From Gaiellasilicea sp963811885 (GTDB lineage: Bacteria; Actinomycetota; Thermoleophilia; Gaiellales; Gaiellaceae): a DNA stretch of 64,000 nucleotides. Shown here in pieces: positions 37,975 to 46,070 of the stretch. Both the position numbers and the translations under genes were made by a program. Within the stretch, counting starts at the first letter, position 1, and every line of letters starts with the position of its first letter. The notes beneath the pieces were generated by a model that made no database searches, was not told the DNA's origin, and was given only the letters and a program-made list of their open reading frames with translations. Location: assembly GCA_963811885.1 (NCBI GenBank), contig CAWETB010000001.1, positions 8,464 to 72,463 of the forward strand, in the 5' to 3' direction.

Positions 37975-38642
37975 GCGCCGCGACGCTCCTCACCGGCGGC
38001 ACCGGCAAGCTCGGCGCCGCGGTGGCGGAGCGCCTGCGCCGCGAGGGATGGCAGCGTCTTCGCGGCCGGGAGCCGCGACGGCGACCTCTCGCGCGCCGAC
38101 GATGCACGGGCGCTCGTCGAGCGGGCTGCGGCCGAGCTCGGCGGCCTCGACGTCGTCGTCAACGGCGCCTCGGCCGGATTCGAGGCGAAGCCGCTTCGAG
38201 GACGTCACCGAGGAGGACGTCGACGCGCGCGCTCGGCGCGACGGTGAAGGGGAGCTTCTTCGTCACCCAGGCGGCGGCGCCGCACCTGCGCGAGTCGCGT
38301 GGGCTCGTGGTCATGCTCGAGGACGTCGCCGCCTACCAGCCGTGGCCGTCGTTCGCGGCGCACTGCGCGGCGAAGGCCGCCCAGGCGATGCTGACGCGGA
38401 CGCTCGCGAAGGCGCTCGCGCCCGAGATGCGGGTCTGCGGGGTCGCGCCGGGCCCGGTCGCGCTCGAGCCGGGCGACGACGAGGAGCGTCGGGCGGCGGA
38501 GACGGCGCTGAGGCGGGTCGGCTCTCCCGACGACGTCGCCGGGGCGATCCTCTATCTCGCCGGCGCCGACTTCGTCACCGGCACGACGATCGCCGTCGAC
38601 GGAGGCCGGCTGCTGCAAACCGGGTCGTCCGGCCATGCGTAG
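37971..38642 (+). CDS. short-chain dehydrogenase/reductase family protein, frameshifted
   Basis: The nucleotide-binding start is SAATLLTGGTGKLGAAVAER; no normal start codon is seen (CTG 37971 overlaps the sodA stop). Shifts near 38048, 38192 and 38235 break the middle (LDVVVNGASAGFEAKP is readable, the NAG-like motif). The C-terminal half is intact: VKGSFFVTQAAAPHLRESRG, then FAAHCAAKAAQAMLTRTLAK, then VGSPDDVAGAILYLAGADFV and GTTIAVDGGRLLQ. The active-site YxxxK is HxxxK here (AHCAAKA) and the preceding Ser position is not conserved, so activity is doubtful. It resembles pteridine-reductase-like SDRs. Confidence 0.75.
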   Translation: MSAATLLTGGTGKLGAAVAERLRREGWQRLRGREPRRRPLARRRCTGARRAGCGRARRPRRRRQRRLGRIRGEAASRTSPRRTSTRALGATVKGSFFVTQAAAPHLRESRGLVVMLEDVAAYQPWPSFAAHCAAKAAQAMLTRTLAKALAPEMRVCGVAPGPVALEPGDDEERRAAETALRRVGSPDDVAGAILYLAGADFVTGTTIAVDGGRLLQTGSSGHA

Positions 38643-38651
38643 ACCGAGTGC

Positions 38652-39268
38652 ATGGATGCGACGTTGAGCATGACCGGTCCCACCTTGCGGCGTACGCGCG
38701 CAACGACAAGCATCCGGACTGTGCACGAGGGGGAGTTGACGGACGGAGAGCTGATCGAGCGCGTCGGCGAGGGCGACCGCGACGCGTTCGAGGAGCTCTA
38801 CCGGCGCTACACGCGCCCCGTGCTCGGCCTCGCCCTGCGCCGGCTCGGCGACCGCGGCCGGGCCGAGGATGCGCTCCAGGACGCGTTCGCAGCGATCTGG
38901 CGCTCCGCCGCGAGCTACGACCCCGCCCGCGGCCAGGGCGGCGCGTGGCTCTACACCGTCGCGCGGAACGCGATCGTCGACGGCGCACGCAAGCGGCCGG
39001 AGCCGCCGGTGGAGGTCGCCCGACGAGCCGTCCGGCGAGAGCGGGCCGCCGGAGCAGGCCGAGGCGGCGTGGCTCGCGTGGCGCGTGCACAGCGCGCTCG
39101 AGCATCTCCCGGAGCACGAGCGCCCCGTGATCGAGCTCGCCTACTGGGGCGGGCTCTCGCAGAGCGAGATCTCCGAGTTCCTGCACGTGCCGCTCGGCAC
39201 GGTCAAGACGCGGACGCGGAGCGCGCTTGCGCGGCTGGCGGATCTGCTCGAGGAGGAGCTACCCGTGA
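38652..39268 (+). CDS. ECF RNA polymerase sigma factor, one frameshift
   Basis: ATG 38652, though a later start such as GTG near 38719 would give the more usual length. Region 2: LIERVGEGDRDAFEELYRRY and RAEDALQDAFAAIWRSAASY with GGAWLYTVARNAIVDGARKR. A shift near 39025 leads to region 4: WRVHSALEHLPEHERPVIEL, then AYWGGLSQSEISEFLHVPLG and TVKTRTRSALARLADLLEEE. This is a SigK-like ECF factor. The reading frame runs straight into the anti-sigma gene without a stop. A TGA at 39266 lies in another frame and would give the usual GTGA overlap, so one further indel is likely. Confidence 0.85.
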
Positions 39269-39837
39269 GCGACCGCTTCGACGAGCTCGTCGGCGAGATC
39301 GACGATCCGGCCGAGCGGAAGCGGCTCATGCGCGTGCACGAGCTGCTGCTCTCGGTCGACGCGCCGCCGGAACGCGCGACCGCGCTCGACACGGCCCCCG
39401 TGCCGGAACGCGAACCGCTGCTGCCGCGCCGCCGCCGCCGGGCGCTCGTCCTGATCGCCGCCGCCCTCGCCGTCGGCGTCCTTCGGCGCAGGCTGGCTGG
39501 CCGGCGCCGGCGGCGGAGACGTCGAGCCCGAGCAGGTGATCGCGATGCGCGGCGCCGACCGGGCGAGCGGGTCGATCGAGCTGCTGCCGCAGGACGCGTC
39601 CGGGCAACTGGCCGATGCAACGTGCACGTCCGCGGCCTCGAGCCGAGCCGCGACCGCGCCGACTACTACGAGCTCTGGCTGACGAAGGACGGGAAGCCGA
39701 CCGACTCCTGCGGCCGCTTCACGCTCCACCCGGGAGTGACGACGGTCTCGCTGAGCGTGCCCTACGGGCTGCGCGACTACGACGGCTGGGTCGTCACGCG
39801 CCGGGGCTCGGACGAGATCCTGCTCACGACGGCGTAG
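39265..39837 (+). CDS. anti-sigma factor, RskA/anti-sigma-K type, frameshifted
   Basis: GTG 39265 starts VSDRFDELVGEIDDPAERKR, the anti-sigma N-terminal helix region, followed by a membrane segment (RALVLIAAALAVGV, shift near 39485, then FGAGWLAGAGGG). A second shift near 39610 precedes the extracellular anti-sigma-K domain: NVHVRGLEPSRDRADYYELW, then LTKDGKPTDSCGRFTLHPGV and YDGWVVTRRGSDEILLTTA. It should bind and restrain the sigma factor encoded just before it and release it on an external signal. The 3' end overlaps the convergent VOC gene by 14 bp. Confidence 0.8.
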   Translation: MSDRFDELVGEIDDPAERKRLMRVHELLLSVDAPPERATALDTAPVPEREPLLPRRRRRALVLIAAALAVGVLRRRLAGRRRRRRRRARAGDRDARRRPGERVDRAAAAGRVRATGRCNVHVRGLEPSRDRADYYELWLTKDGKPTDSCGRFTLHPGVTTVSLSVPYGLRDYDGWVVTRRGSDEILLTTA

Positions 39838-40189
39838 CCGGCTCCCAGAGCTCGAAGCGGTTGCCGTCGGGGTCGACGGCCCACCCGAAGCGGCCGAACT
39901 CCTGCTCCTCGACCCGCTCGTCGACTTCGGCGCCGGCCGCCCGGAGCTGGGCGAGCATCGCGTCGAGGTCACGCACGCGGTAGTTGACCATCGTCTGCTG
40001 CTCGCCCGGCCAGTACTCGCTCTCGCCGGGGAAGATCGACCAGACGGTGGCGTCGCCGGCCTCGGCGGCGAAGACGTTCCCACCCCACTCCGAGATCGCG
40101 ATCCCGAGGTGCGCCTCGTACCACGCGCGCAGCGCGTCAGGGTCGGCCGAGCGGAGGAAGATCCCGCCGATCCCGACCGCGCGCTCCAC
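39824..40189 (-). CDS. VOC (glyoxalase-fold) protein
   Basis: GTG 40189 gives 121 residues: VERAVGIGGIFLRSADPDAL, then RAWYEAHLGIAISEWGGNVF, then QTMVNYRVRDLDAMLAQLRA and FGWAVDPDGNRFELWEPATP. The two half-barrel pattern with RAWY-LG and DPDGNRFELW identifies the vicinal-oxygen-chelate superfamily, near the group of small bleomycin-resistance-like proteins. The substrate is unknown. It lies 5 bp downstream of thyX on the same strand. Confidence 0.85.
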   Translation of the reverse strand: MERAVGIGGIFLRSADPDALRAWYEAHLGIAISEWGGNVFAAEAGDATVWSIFPGESEYWPGEQQTMVNYRVRDLDAMLAQLRAAGAEVDERVEEQEFGRFGWAVDPDGNRFELWEPATPS

Positions 40190-40194
40190 GCGCG

Positions 40195-40905
40195 TCAGGG
40201 AGCCGTGCGGTCGTTCGCGACGAACGCGGCGTGCGTGATCGGCATCAGCCGCTCGAGGAACGTCTCGGCCGCGGCCGCGTACTGCCGGATCTCGTACTGG
40301 GCGTTCTCGTGGTTGCGCAGCCCGCAGAAGTGCATCAGCGAGCGCGGGTTGCAGCTCCAGTAGTACTTCGTGTAGGTCGAGAGCGGCAGCACGGCGCGTG
40401 CGACCTCCTTCGCGACGCCCTGCTCGAGCATCCGCTCGTACGCCTCGAAGGCGTGCTGCGCGTTCTCCTCGATCTCGCGCCGCACGTCGTCGCGGATCTG
40501 GTCCTCGACGGGCTCGAAGCTGTAGTTGCCGGGCTTCCCGACCTGCGTGCGCACGTTGTCGGGGATGTAGAACTCGGCGTCCATCTTCGAGTAGCGGCCG
40601 CTCCACTCGTTGTAGCTGTGGCCGGCCCGGTGGCGGTGGTGCTCGCGCACGACGAAGAGCGGCGCCTTGACGAGGAAGCGGAAATAGCCGTGCTCGAACG
40701 GGCTGCCGTGGCGCTCACGGACGAGGAAGCGGATCAGTCCGGCGTCGCGGTCGGACATCTCGTCCGACTCCTGGTTGAAGGAGACGCGCGCGCCGTTGAC
40801 GACCGCGAGGTCGGAGGCGAGCGCCGCATCGAGCGCGAGGAACCCCTTGTCGAGGACGGAGACCGTCGTCTCGGGCAGCTCCGTGTCTTGTACTACTGGG
40901 GCCAT
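40195..40905 (-). CDS. thyX: flavin-dependent thymidylate synthase
   Basis: ATG 40905 (MAPVVQDTELPETTVSVLDK), 236 residues. The ThyX signature is present as VREHHRHRAGHSYNEWSGRY, containing RHRx7S, and the N-terminal VNGARVSFNQESDEMSDRDA and C-terminal RSLMHFCGLRNHENAQYEIR blocks match. It makes dTMP from dUMP with methylene-tetrahydrofolate and FADH2, so the product is tetrahydrofolate. The start codon overlaps that of the divergent DUF72 gene in the sequence CATG (40903-40906), leaving no room for a leader on either mRNA. Confidence 0.95.
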   Translation of the reverse strand: MAPVVQDTELPETTVSVLDKGFLALDAALASDLAVVNGARVSFNQESDEMSDRDAGLIRFLVRERHGSPFEHGYFRFLVKAPLFVVREHHRHRAGHSYNEWSGRYSKMDAEFYIPDNVRTQVGKPGNYSFEPVEDQIRDDVRREIEENAQHAFEAYERMLEQGVAKEVARAVLPLSTYTKYYWSCNPRSLMHFCGLRNHENAQYEIRQYAAAAETFLERLMPITHAAFVANDRTAP

Positions 40906-41552
40906 GGCCACCAATGTAGAGCGTCTGTCGGTCGGAACGTCGGGCTGGTCGTACCCGTCCTGGCGGCCCGACTTCTACCCCGAGGGAACGGCGAACGAGG
41001 ACTTCCTGGCCTACTACTCGGCGCGTCTGCCCTCCGTCGAGCTCAACTCGACCGGCTACCGGCTGCCGTCGGAGGAGCAGTTCGCGCGCTGGGCGGCGGC
41101 GGTTCCGGACGGCTTCAGCTTCGCGGTCAAGGCGCCGCCGCGGGCGCTGCGCGACGTCGCCACGTTCGAGGAGCGCGTGCGGCGTCTCGGCGACCGGCTC
41201 GGGCCGGTCCGCGTGGTCGTCGAATCGCCGCGGGACGACGGCCTGCTCGCGCTCCTGCTCGGCTCGACCGACCTCCGCCTCGCGCTCGACCTGCGCGACG
41301 AGAGCTGGGACGGCGTCGACGTCGCTCCGGCCGTGCGGGTGAACGACTGGGACGCCGACGCGCCGTTCCGGTATCTCCGCTTCCGCGAGCCGCCCTACGC
41401 GGACGACGAGCTGGTGGAGCATCGCCGCGCGGATCCGGCCGCTGCTCACCGCCGGGGTGGACGTCTTCGCCTACTTCCGCCACGAGGACGCGCCGACGGC
41501 GCCGGCGTACGCCGCGCGGCTGCTCGAGCTCGTCCGCGCGGACGACGCCTGA
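40904..41552 (+). CDS. DUF72 family protein, one frameshift
   Basis: ATG 40904 overlaps the thyX start codon. Sequence: MATNVERLSVGTSGWSYPSW, then FYPEGTANEDFLAYYSARLP, then SVELNSTGYRLPSEEQFARW, then SFAVKAPPRALRDVATFEER. After a shift near 41425: VDVFAYFRHEDAPTAPAYAA. This is the TIM-barrel-like DUF72 (YecE) family with the conserved GTSGWSY and VE-NSTFY-type strands. No reaction is established for it. The protein looks complete apart from the shift. Confidence 0.85.
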
Positions 41553-41602
41553 TCGCTCCCGCGGCCGACGCGCGCAGGAACGCGCCGTCATAGCGTGAAC
41601 TC

Positions 41603-41701
41603 GTGACTCCGATGCTCGCAACGATCGCCATCCTCGTCCCGTTCGCCGGCCTCATCGGTCCGCTCGTCTGGATGGCAAAGAGCACCGGCACCGCCGGTTA
41701 G
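41603..41701 (+). CDS. very short membrane peptide, 32 aa
   Basis: GTG 41603 (or ATG 41612) to TAG 41699: VTPMLATIAILVPFAGLIGP then LVWMAKSTGTAG. A single hydrophobic helix with a short basic end is typical of small membrane peptides. It lies in the space between the DUF72 gene and cspA, otherwise empty. Coding status rests on the hydrophobic pattern only. Confidence 0.35.
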   Translation: MTPMLATIAILVPFAGLIGPLVWMAKSTGTAG

Positions 41702-41762
41702 CCGGTTTCCCGCTACGCTTCCCGCGTTCAATTCTTAAGAGCGCGTACCTGCGGTGCCCCGG

Positions 41763-41801
41763 CACCTCTCTTACCGTTCGTGAGTCATTGGTAAGGAGGT
41801 G
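41763..41801 (+). promoter_or_regulatory. cspA leader hairpin covering the Shine-Dalgarno sequence
   Basis: In the leader, CACCTCTCTTACC (41763-41775) pairs with GGTAAGGAGGTG (41790-41801): 12 base pairs with one bulged T and a 14-nt loop. The right arm contains the whole ribosome site AAGGAGGTG, 8 nt before the cspA ATG. When folded, the ribosome site is hidden. Regulation by melting is inferred; the pairing itself is read directly. Confidence 0.65.
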
Positions 41802-41808
41802 TAGATAT

Positions 41809-42012
41809 ATGGCAACAGGAACCGTGAAATGGTTCGACGACGCGAAGGGCTACGGCTTCATCGCGCCGGAGGACGGAGGCAAGGACCTCTTCGTCCACCA
41901 CAGCGGCATCGGCGGCGAGGGCTTCAAGTCCCTCTCCGAGGGCGCGAAGGTGGAGTTCGAGGCACGCGAGGGCCAGAAGGGCCCCGAGGCCTTCAACGTC
42001 GTCGCCGTCTAG
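41809..42012 (+). CDS. cspA: cold shock protein
   Basis: ATG 41809 with AAGGAGGT at 41793-41800. The 67-residue OB-fold has RNP1 (KGYGFIAPEDG) and RNP2 (DLFVHHSGI), starting MATGTVKWFDDAKGYGF and ending EAFNVVAV. It binds single-stranded RNA/DNA and melts RNA structure. The leader can fold to hide its own ribosome site, a structure that such a protein could open. The stop overlaps the end of a long frame read from the opposite strand (fchA). Confidence 0.95.
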   Translation: MATGTVKWFDDAKGYGFIAPEDGGKDLFVHHSGIGGEGFKSLSEGAKVEFEAREGQKGPEAFNVVAV

Positions 42013-42651
42013 GCGTCGTCGCGAGACCGAGATCCCCGTGGCGGAGCGCTTCGAGCGCACCGCCGCGGGGATTTCTTTCGTTTCGGGACATGTCCCAGGG
42101 ACAGTCCCTAGGACACGTCCGAAACGGCCGCTCGTCCGGCCGCACGGGCGGCGCGGGCAGCGTGTCGCGGGCCTCGCGGATCCGCATCGTCGCCCGCCGC
42201 GCGTTGATCCCGACGAGGCGGGCTGCGATCGACGCGGCCGCTGCGGCCAGGTCCGCGCCCGCGGCGGCGTCGCCGCTGACGTTGGGGTTTCCCTCGGCGG
42301 CGACGGCCGCGGCCAGCTCGGCCACCTCGGCCGCGATCTCGGCGAGCTCGAACGGGATCGCGACGATCCGCTCGACGTTCTCGTCCGTCCGGTCAGCCAT
42401 GAACGCGCCGTAGGCCTCGGCGTCGGCGTCGGCGAGCGGCTCGGCACGGGCGCGCAGCTCCTCGGCGCGGCCGACGACCTCGGCGCGGCGCTCCCACTCG
42501 TCGGGCGCGAACCGCGCCGCCATCGCCGTCAGACCCGCCGCGAGCGAAGGGCCACGGCCGCAACCGCGCCGCCGCCGGGCGCCGGTGTCCGCGCGGGCAC
42601 CGCGTCGAGGAACTCCTTGACGCTCGCGTCGAGGAAGCTAGAAGAGGCCAA
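41993..42651 (-). CDS. fchA: methenyl-THF cyclohydrolase / formiminotransferase-cyclodeaminase family, one frameshift
   Basis: TTG 42651 overlaps the 3' end of fhs by 14 bp: LASSSFLDASVKEFLDAVPA and PAPGGGAVAAVA. A shift near 42560 leads to LAAGLTAMAARFAPDEWERR, then AEAYGAFMADRTDENVERIV and AAVAAEGNPNVSGDAAAGAD, ending RATMRIREARDTLPAP. FTCD_C/FchA proteins interconvert methenyl- and formyl-tetrahydrofolate, fitting the fhs gene just upstream. Past DERP the frame runs through REP copy B and on to 41993, so the native stop seems lost or displaced by the repeat; the functional protein likely ends near 42125. Confidence 0.8.
42086..42120. repeat. REP-like palindromic repeat, copy B
   Basis: A 35-bp element in the opposite orientation to copy A (centre AGGGAC-A-GTCCCT); the right outer palindrome is GGACACGTCC, one base off. 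Flanking CGTTTCG and GAAACG extend the hairpin. It lies between the cspA stop and the end of fchA, inside the extended fchA frame. Confidence 0.85.
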
Positions 42652-44309
42652 CCGTGCGGCCGTCCTCGTCGATGTCGACGTTGAACGCGGCGGGCGAGGC
42701 GCCCAGCCCGGGCATCGTCTGCATCGTCCCGCACAGCGCGACGAGCCAGCCGGCGCCCGTGTACGCGCGGACGTCGCGCACGGTCACCTCGAACCCCGTC
42801 GGCGCGTTCGCCAGCGCGGGATCGTGCGAGAGCGAGAGGTGCGTCTTCGCCATGCAGATCGGCAGCCGGTCGAGCCCGCCGGCCGCGTACTGCTTGATCT
42901 TGTCCTTCGCCGTCTGGAGGAAGACGACGCTGCCGGCGCCGTAGACGCGCGTCGCGATCGCCTCGATCTTCGCGTCGATCGGCGCGTCGATCGGATACGT
43001 GTACTCGAACTCGTTCGGATGGTCGGCGGCGTCGACGACCGCCTCGGCAAGCGCCGCCGCACCCTCGCCGCCGCGCTCGAACGCCTCGTTCAGCTCGGCC
43101 GCATGGGCGCCGTGCTCGAGCGCGAGCCGGCGGACGAGCTCCACCTCCGTCGTCCGTGTCGCCCGGGAACCGGTTGACGGCGACGACGGCGCGCAGCCCG
43201 AACTCGCGCACGATCTCGAGGTGGCGCCGCAGGTTCTCCGCGCCGAGCTCGATCGCGTCGAGCCCGCCGTCCGGGTCGCCGCCGTGGTGCTTGAGCGCCT
43301 TCGCGGTCGCGACGAGCACGACCGCGCTCGGACTGAGGCCGCCGGCCCGGCAGACGATGTTGAGGAACTTCTCCATGCCCATGTCCGCGCCGAAGCCCGA
43401 CTCCGTGACGACGTAGTCGCCGAGCTTCAGCGCGACGAGGTCGGCGACGAGCGAGTTGTTGCCGTGGGCGATGTTCGCGAACGGGCCCGCAATGGACGAG
43501 CGCCGGCTGGCCCTCGAGCGTCTGGACGAGGTTCGGCTTCAGCGCGTCCTTGAGCAGCACCGTCATCGCGCCGGCCGCCTGCAGCTGCTCGGCGAGCACG
43601 GGCTCGCCCTCGAACGTGTACGCGACCGTGATCGCGCCGAGCCGCTCGCGCAGGTCGTGCAGGTCGCGGGCGACCGCGACGATCGCCATCACCTCGGATG
43701 CGGCCGTGATGTCGAAGCCGACTCTCGCGGAGTAGCCGTTCGCGCGGCCGCCGAGGCCGACGACGACGCTCCGGAGCGCGCGGTCGTTGATGTCGACGCA
43801 CCGCCGCCAGCCGACCGAGAGCGGGTCGATGCCGAGCGTGTTGCCGTGCAGGATGTGCGCCTCGAGCATCGCGGCGAGCAGGTTGTTCGCCGCGCCGATC
43901 GCATGGATGTCGCCGGTGAAGTGGAGGTTCAGGTCCTCCATCGGCACGACCTGGGCGTAGCCGCCGCCTGCCGCGCCGCCCTTGATCCCGAAGACCGGCC
44001 CGAGCGAGGCCTCGCGCAGGCAGAGCACCGGCTTGCCGGCCGATGTGGCCGAGGCCCTGCGTCAGCGAGACCGAGGTCGTCGTCTTGCCTTCGCCGGCCT
44101 TCGTCGGGGTGATCGCGGTGACGCAGATGAGCTTCCCGTCCGGCGTGCTCGGCGAGCCGGTCGAGCACGGAGAGGTCGATCTTCGCCTTCGTTCGCCCGT
44201 ACGGCTCGACCTCGTCGGGCTCGAGGCCGGCGAGCGCGGCGATCTCCTCGATCGGCCGCAGCGTCGCGGCTTGCGCGATCTCGAGGCTCGACGGGAGCGC
44301 GGTCGTCAT
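42638..44309 (-). CDS. fhs: formate-tetrahydrofolate ligase, frameshifted
   Basis: ATG 44309: MTTALPSSLEIAQAATLRPI, then EVEPYGRTKAKIDLSVLDRL. Shifts occur near 44140, 44045, 43495 and 43150. Readable blocks in order are the P-loop region (ITPTKAGEGKTTT), LREASLGPVFGIKGGAAGGG, FTGDIHAIGAANNLLAAMLE, DINDRALRSVVVGLGGRANG, SGFGADMGMEKFLNIVCRAG and RLPICMAKTHLSLSHDPALA, ending at TAG 42638 after DEDGRTVGLF. The enzyme joins formate to tetrahydrofolate with ATP. The near-complete set of family motifs means the shifts are likely artefacts. It pairs with fchA for one-carbon metabolism. Confidence 0.9.
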
Positions 44310-44319
44310 CAGGCGGACC

Positions 44320-45474
44320 TTAATGCCGTGCGACGACGCCGAGATGGCGCACGTACGCGCCCGTCTCCACGATCTCGCCGATCTGCGCGATCACGTGCCG
44401 AAGTTCGTCGTCGGAGGTGTAGTAGTGCGGCCCGATCCGGATGCCTGCGTCGGGACGGAAGTCGCAGAGAATCTGACGCTCCGCGAGCTCCTTGTGGACG
44501 GCCGGGAACTCGTCGACGTGGACGGTGACCGTGCCGCCGCGCCGCTGCTGGTGCCGCGGGCTCGCGATCCCGAAGCCGGCCGCGTCGGCAAGGGCGATCA
44601 GCAGGTCGGTCTGCCGGAGCGAGTTCTCGCGGATCCGCTCGACCCCGATCTCCTCGATCAGGTCGTATCCGGCCGTGGCTGCGTAGAGCGCCGGAACGTT
44701 GGGCGTGCCCGTGAGGAAGCGCGCGGCCCCGGCCGCGTAGCGCATCTCCTCCTCGAAGGCGAACGGCAGCTCGTGCGCCTGCCAGCCGGTGTAGGCCGGC
44801 TCGAGCCGCTCGGCAAGGTCGGGGCGGACGTAGAGCCAGCCGTTGCCCGGGCCGCCGCAGAGCCACTTGACGGAACCGCCGACGGCGAAGTCGACGTTCA
44901 GCGCCGTCACGTCGAGCGGCACGACTCCCGCTGACTGGTAGGCGTCGAGGATCACGTGCGCGCCGGCCTCATGCGCGCGCTCGACGATTCGAGCGACGTC
45001 CTGGATCTCGCCCGACTTGAAGAGCACGTGGCTGATCGGGACGAGCAGTGTCCGCTCGTCAATCGCGTCCACGATCTCCTCGTCGTCCTCGCAGACAACG
45101 ACCTCGAGCTCCCGCTGGGCCTGGTAGAGGTAGCGCACGGAGGGGAAGTTGCCGCGCTCGTAGACGACCCGGTTCCGCTCGGCCGTCGGCCGGAAGCAGG
45201 AGAGGACGACTGCCTCCGCAATCGCGACGTTCTGATGCATCACGGTCGCGCCGGAGGGCGCGCCGACGATCCGGCCGATCTGGTCGCCGACCGTCAGCGG
45301 CAGCTCCCACCAGCCCTCCCCCCACGCCCGGATCCCTCGCTCGCGCCAGGTGCGCGCGTACTCCGCCAGCCCGTCCTCCGCCCGCCGAGGCATCGCTCCG
45401 AGCGAGTGGTTGATCAGGTACGTCGTGTGCTCGAGGATCGGGAACTCGGAGCGGTAGTCGAGAAGGGCCCGCAT
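44320..45474 (-). CDS. class V aminotransferase (kynureninase/cysteine-desulfurase fold)
   Basis: ATG 45474, 384 residues, intact. Start MRALLDYRSEFPILEHTTYL. PLP-site segments: GAPSGATVMHQNVAIAEAVV, then AHVILDAYQSAGVVPLDVTA and the lysine in VDFAVGGSVKWLCGGPGNGW. C-terminal part FRPDAGIRIGPHYYTSDDEL. The fold and the HxxLG-like start resemble kynureninases, but the usual kynureninase set is not present nearby, so the substrate remains open. The stop is 10 bp from the fhs start on the same strand. A REP copy lies 35 bp upstream of its start. Confidence 0.85.
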   Translation of the reverse strand: MRALLDYRSEFPILEHTTYLINHSLGAMPRRAEDGLAEYARTWRERGIRAWGEGWWELPLTVGDQIGRIVGAPSGATVMHQNVAIAEAVVLSCFRPTAERNRVVYERGNFPSVRYLYQAQRELEVVVCEDDEEIVDAIDERTLLVPISHVLFKSGEIQDVARIVERAHEAGAHVILDAYQSAGVVPLDVTALNVDFAVGGSVKWLCGGPGNGWLYVRPDLAERLEPAYTGWQAHELPFAFEEEMRYAAGAARFLTGTPNVPALYAATAGYDLIEEIGVERIRENSLRQTDLLIALADAAGFGIASPRHQQRRGGTVTVHVDEFPAVHKELAERQILCDFRPDAGIRIGPHYYTSDDELRHVIAQIGEIVETGAYVRHLGVVARH

Positions 45475-45508
45475 CAGCCGCCAGTCTGCACGACGGCGTG
45501 TCTGCGCA

Positions 45509-45543
45509 GGACGTGTCCCAGGGACTGTCCCTGAAAGTTGTCC
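45509..45543. repeat. REP-like palindromic repeat, copy C, beside the transposase gene
   Basis: A 35-bp element in copy A orientation with intact left arm and centre (GGACGTGTCC, AGGGAC-T-GTCCCT) and a decayed right arm (GAAAGTTGTCC). It ends 46 bp before the ATG of the RAYT-like gene, the position expected for a REP next to its transposase. Confidence 0.8.
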
Positions 45544-45589
45544 CTTCACGACGGTTTCGCGGGAGCTGACACAGCGGTAGCGTCGAGCC

Positions 45590-46053
45590 GTGCCCAGGAT
45601 CCCTCGCCGCCAACTGCCGAGCCCCGCCTGGTACCACGTCATCTGCCGCGGCGTCGAGCAGCGACCGATCGTGCTCGACGACCTCGATCGTGCGGCGTGG
45701 TTCAAGCTCTTCCTCGACGTCGAGCAGCGCTTCGACTGGAAGGTGCACGCCTGGAATCTGCTCGACAACCACTTCCACCTGCTCGTCGAGACGACGCAGC
45801 CCGATCTCTCCCGCGGGATGCAGCGACTGAACGGCGTCTATGCGATGCGGTTCAACCGGCGCCACGAGCGCACCGGCCATCTCTTCCAAGGCCGGTTCGA
45901 GTCACGCGTGATCGACGGCGACGCACACCTCGCCACCGTCGTCGAGTACATCTTCGAGAACACGACCCGCGTTGGACTCCGCGGCTGGCCGTGGCGCGAA
46001 TTGGGCGCTCCACGCCGTGCCGAACGGCGGCCGCGCAGGCGGCCACCACGTAA
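45590..46053 (+). mobile_element. REP-associated tyrosine transposase (RAYT, Y1_Tnp family)
   Basis: GTG 45590: VPRIPRRQLPSPAWYHVICR, then GVEQRPIVLDDLDRAAWFKL. The HUH metal motif is in AWNLLDNHFHLLVETTQPDL, followed by LNGVYAMRFNRRHERTGHLF and QGRFESRVI. The catalytic Tyr is expected in TVVEYIFENTTRVGL. This is the single-domain Y1 transposase related to IS200/IS605 TnpA that works on REP palindromes. The 3' end is unclear because a shift is likely near 46000; the first frame would run on over the STAS gene. A palindromic repeat copy lies 46 bp upstream and three more occur in the window. The gene seems recent enough to keep all motifs. Confidence 0.8.
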
Positions 46054-46070
46054 CTATGCTTGCCCACGGC

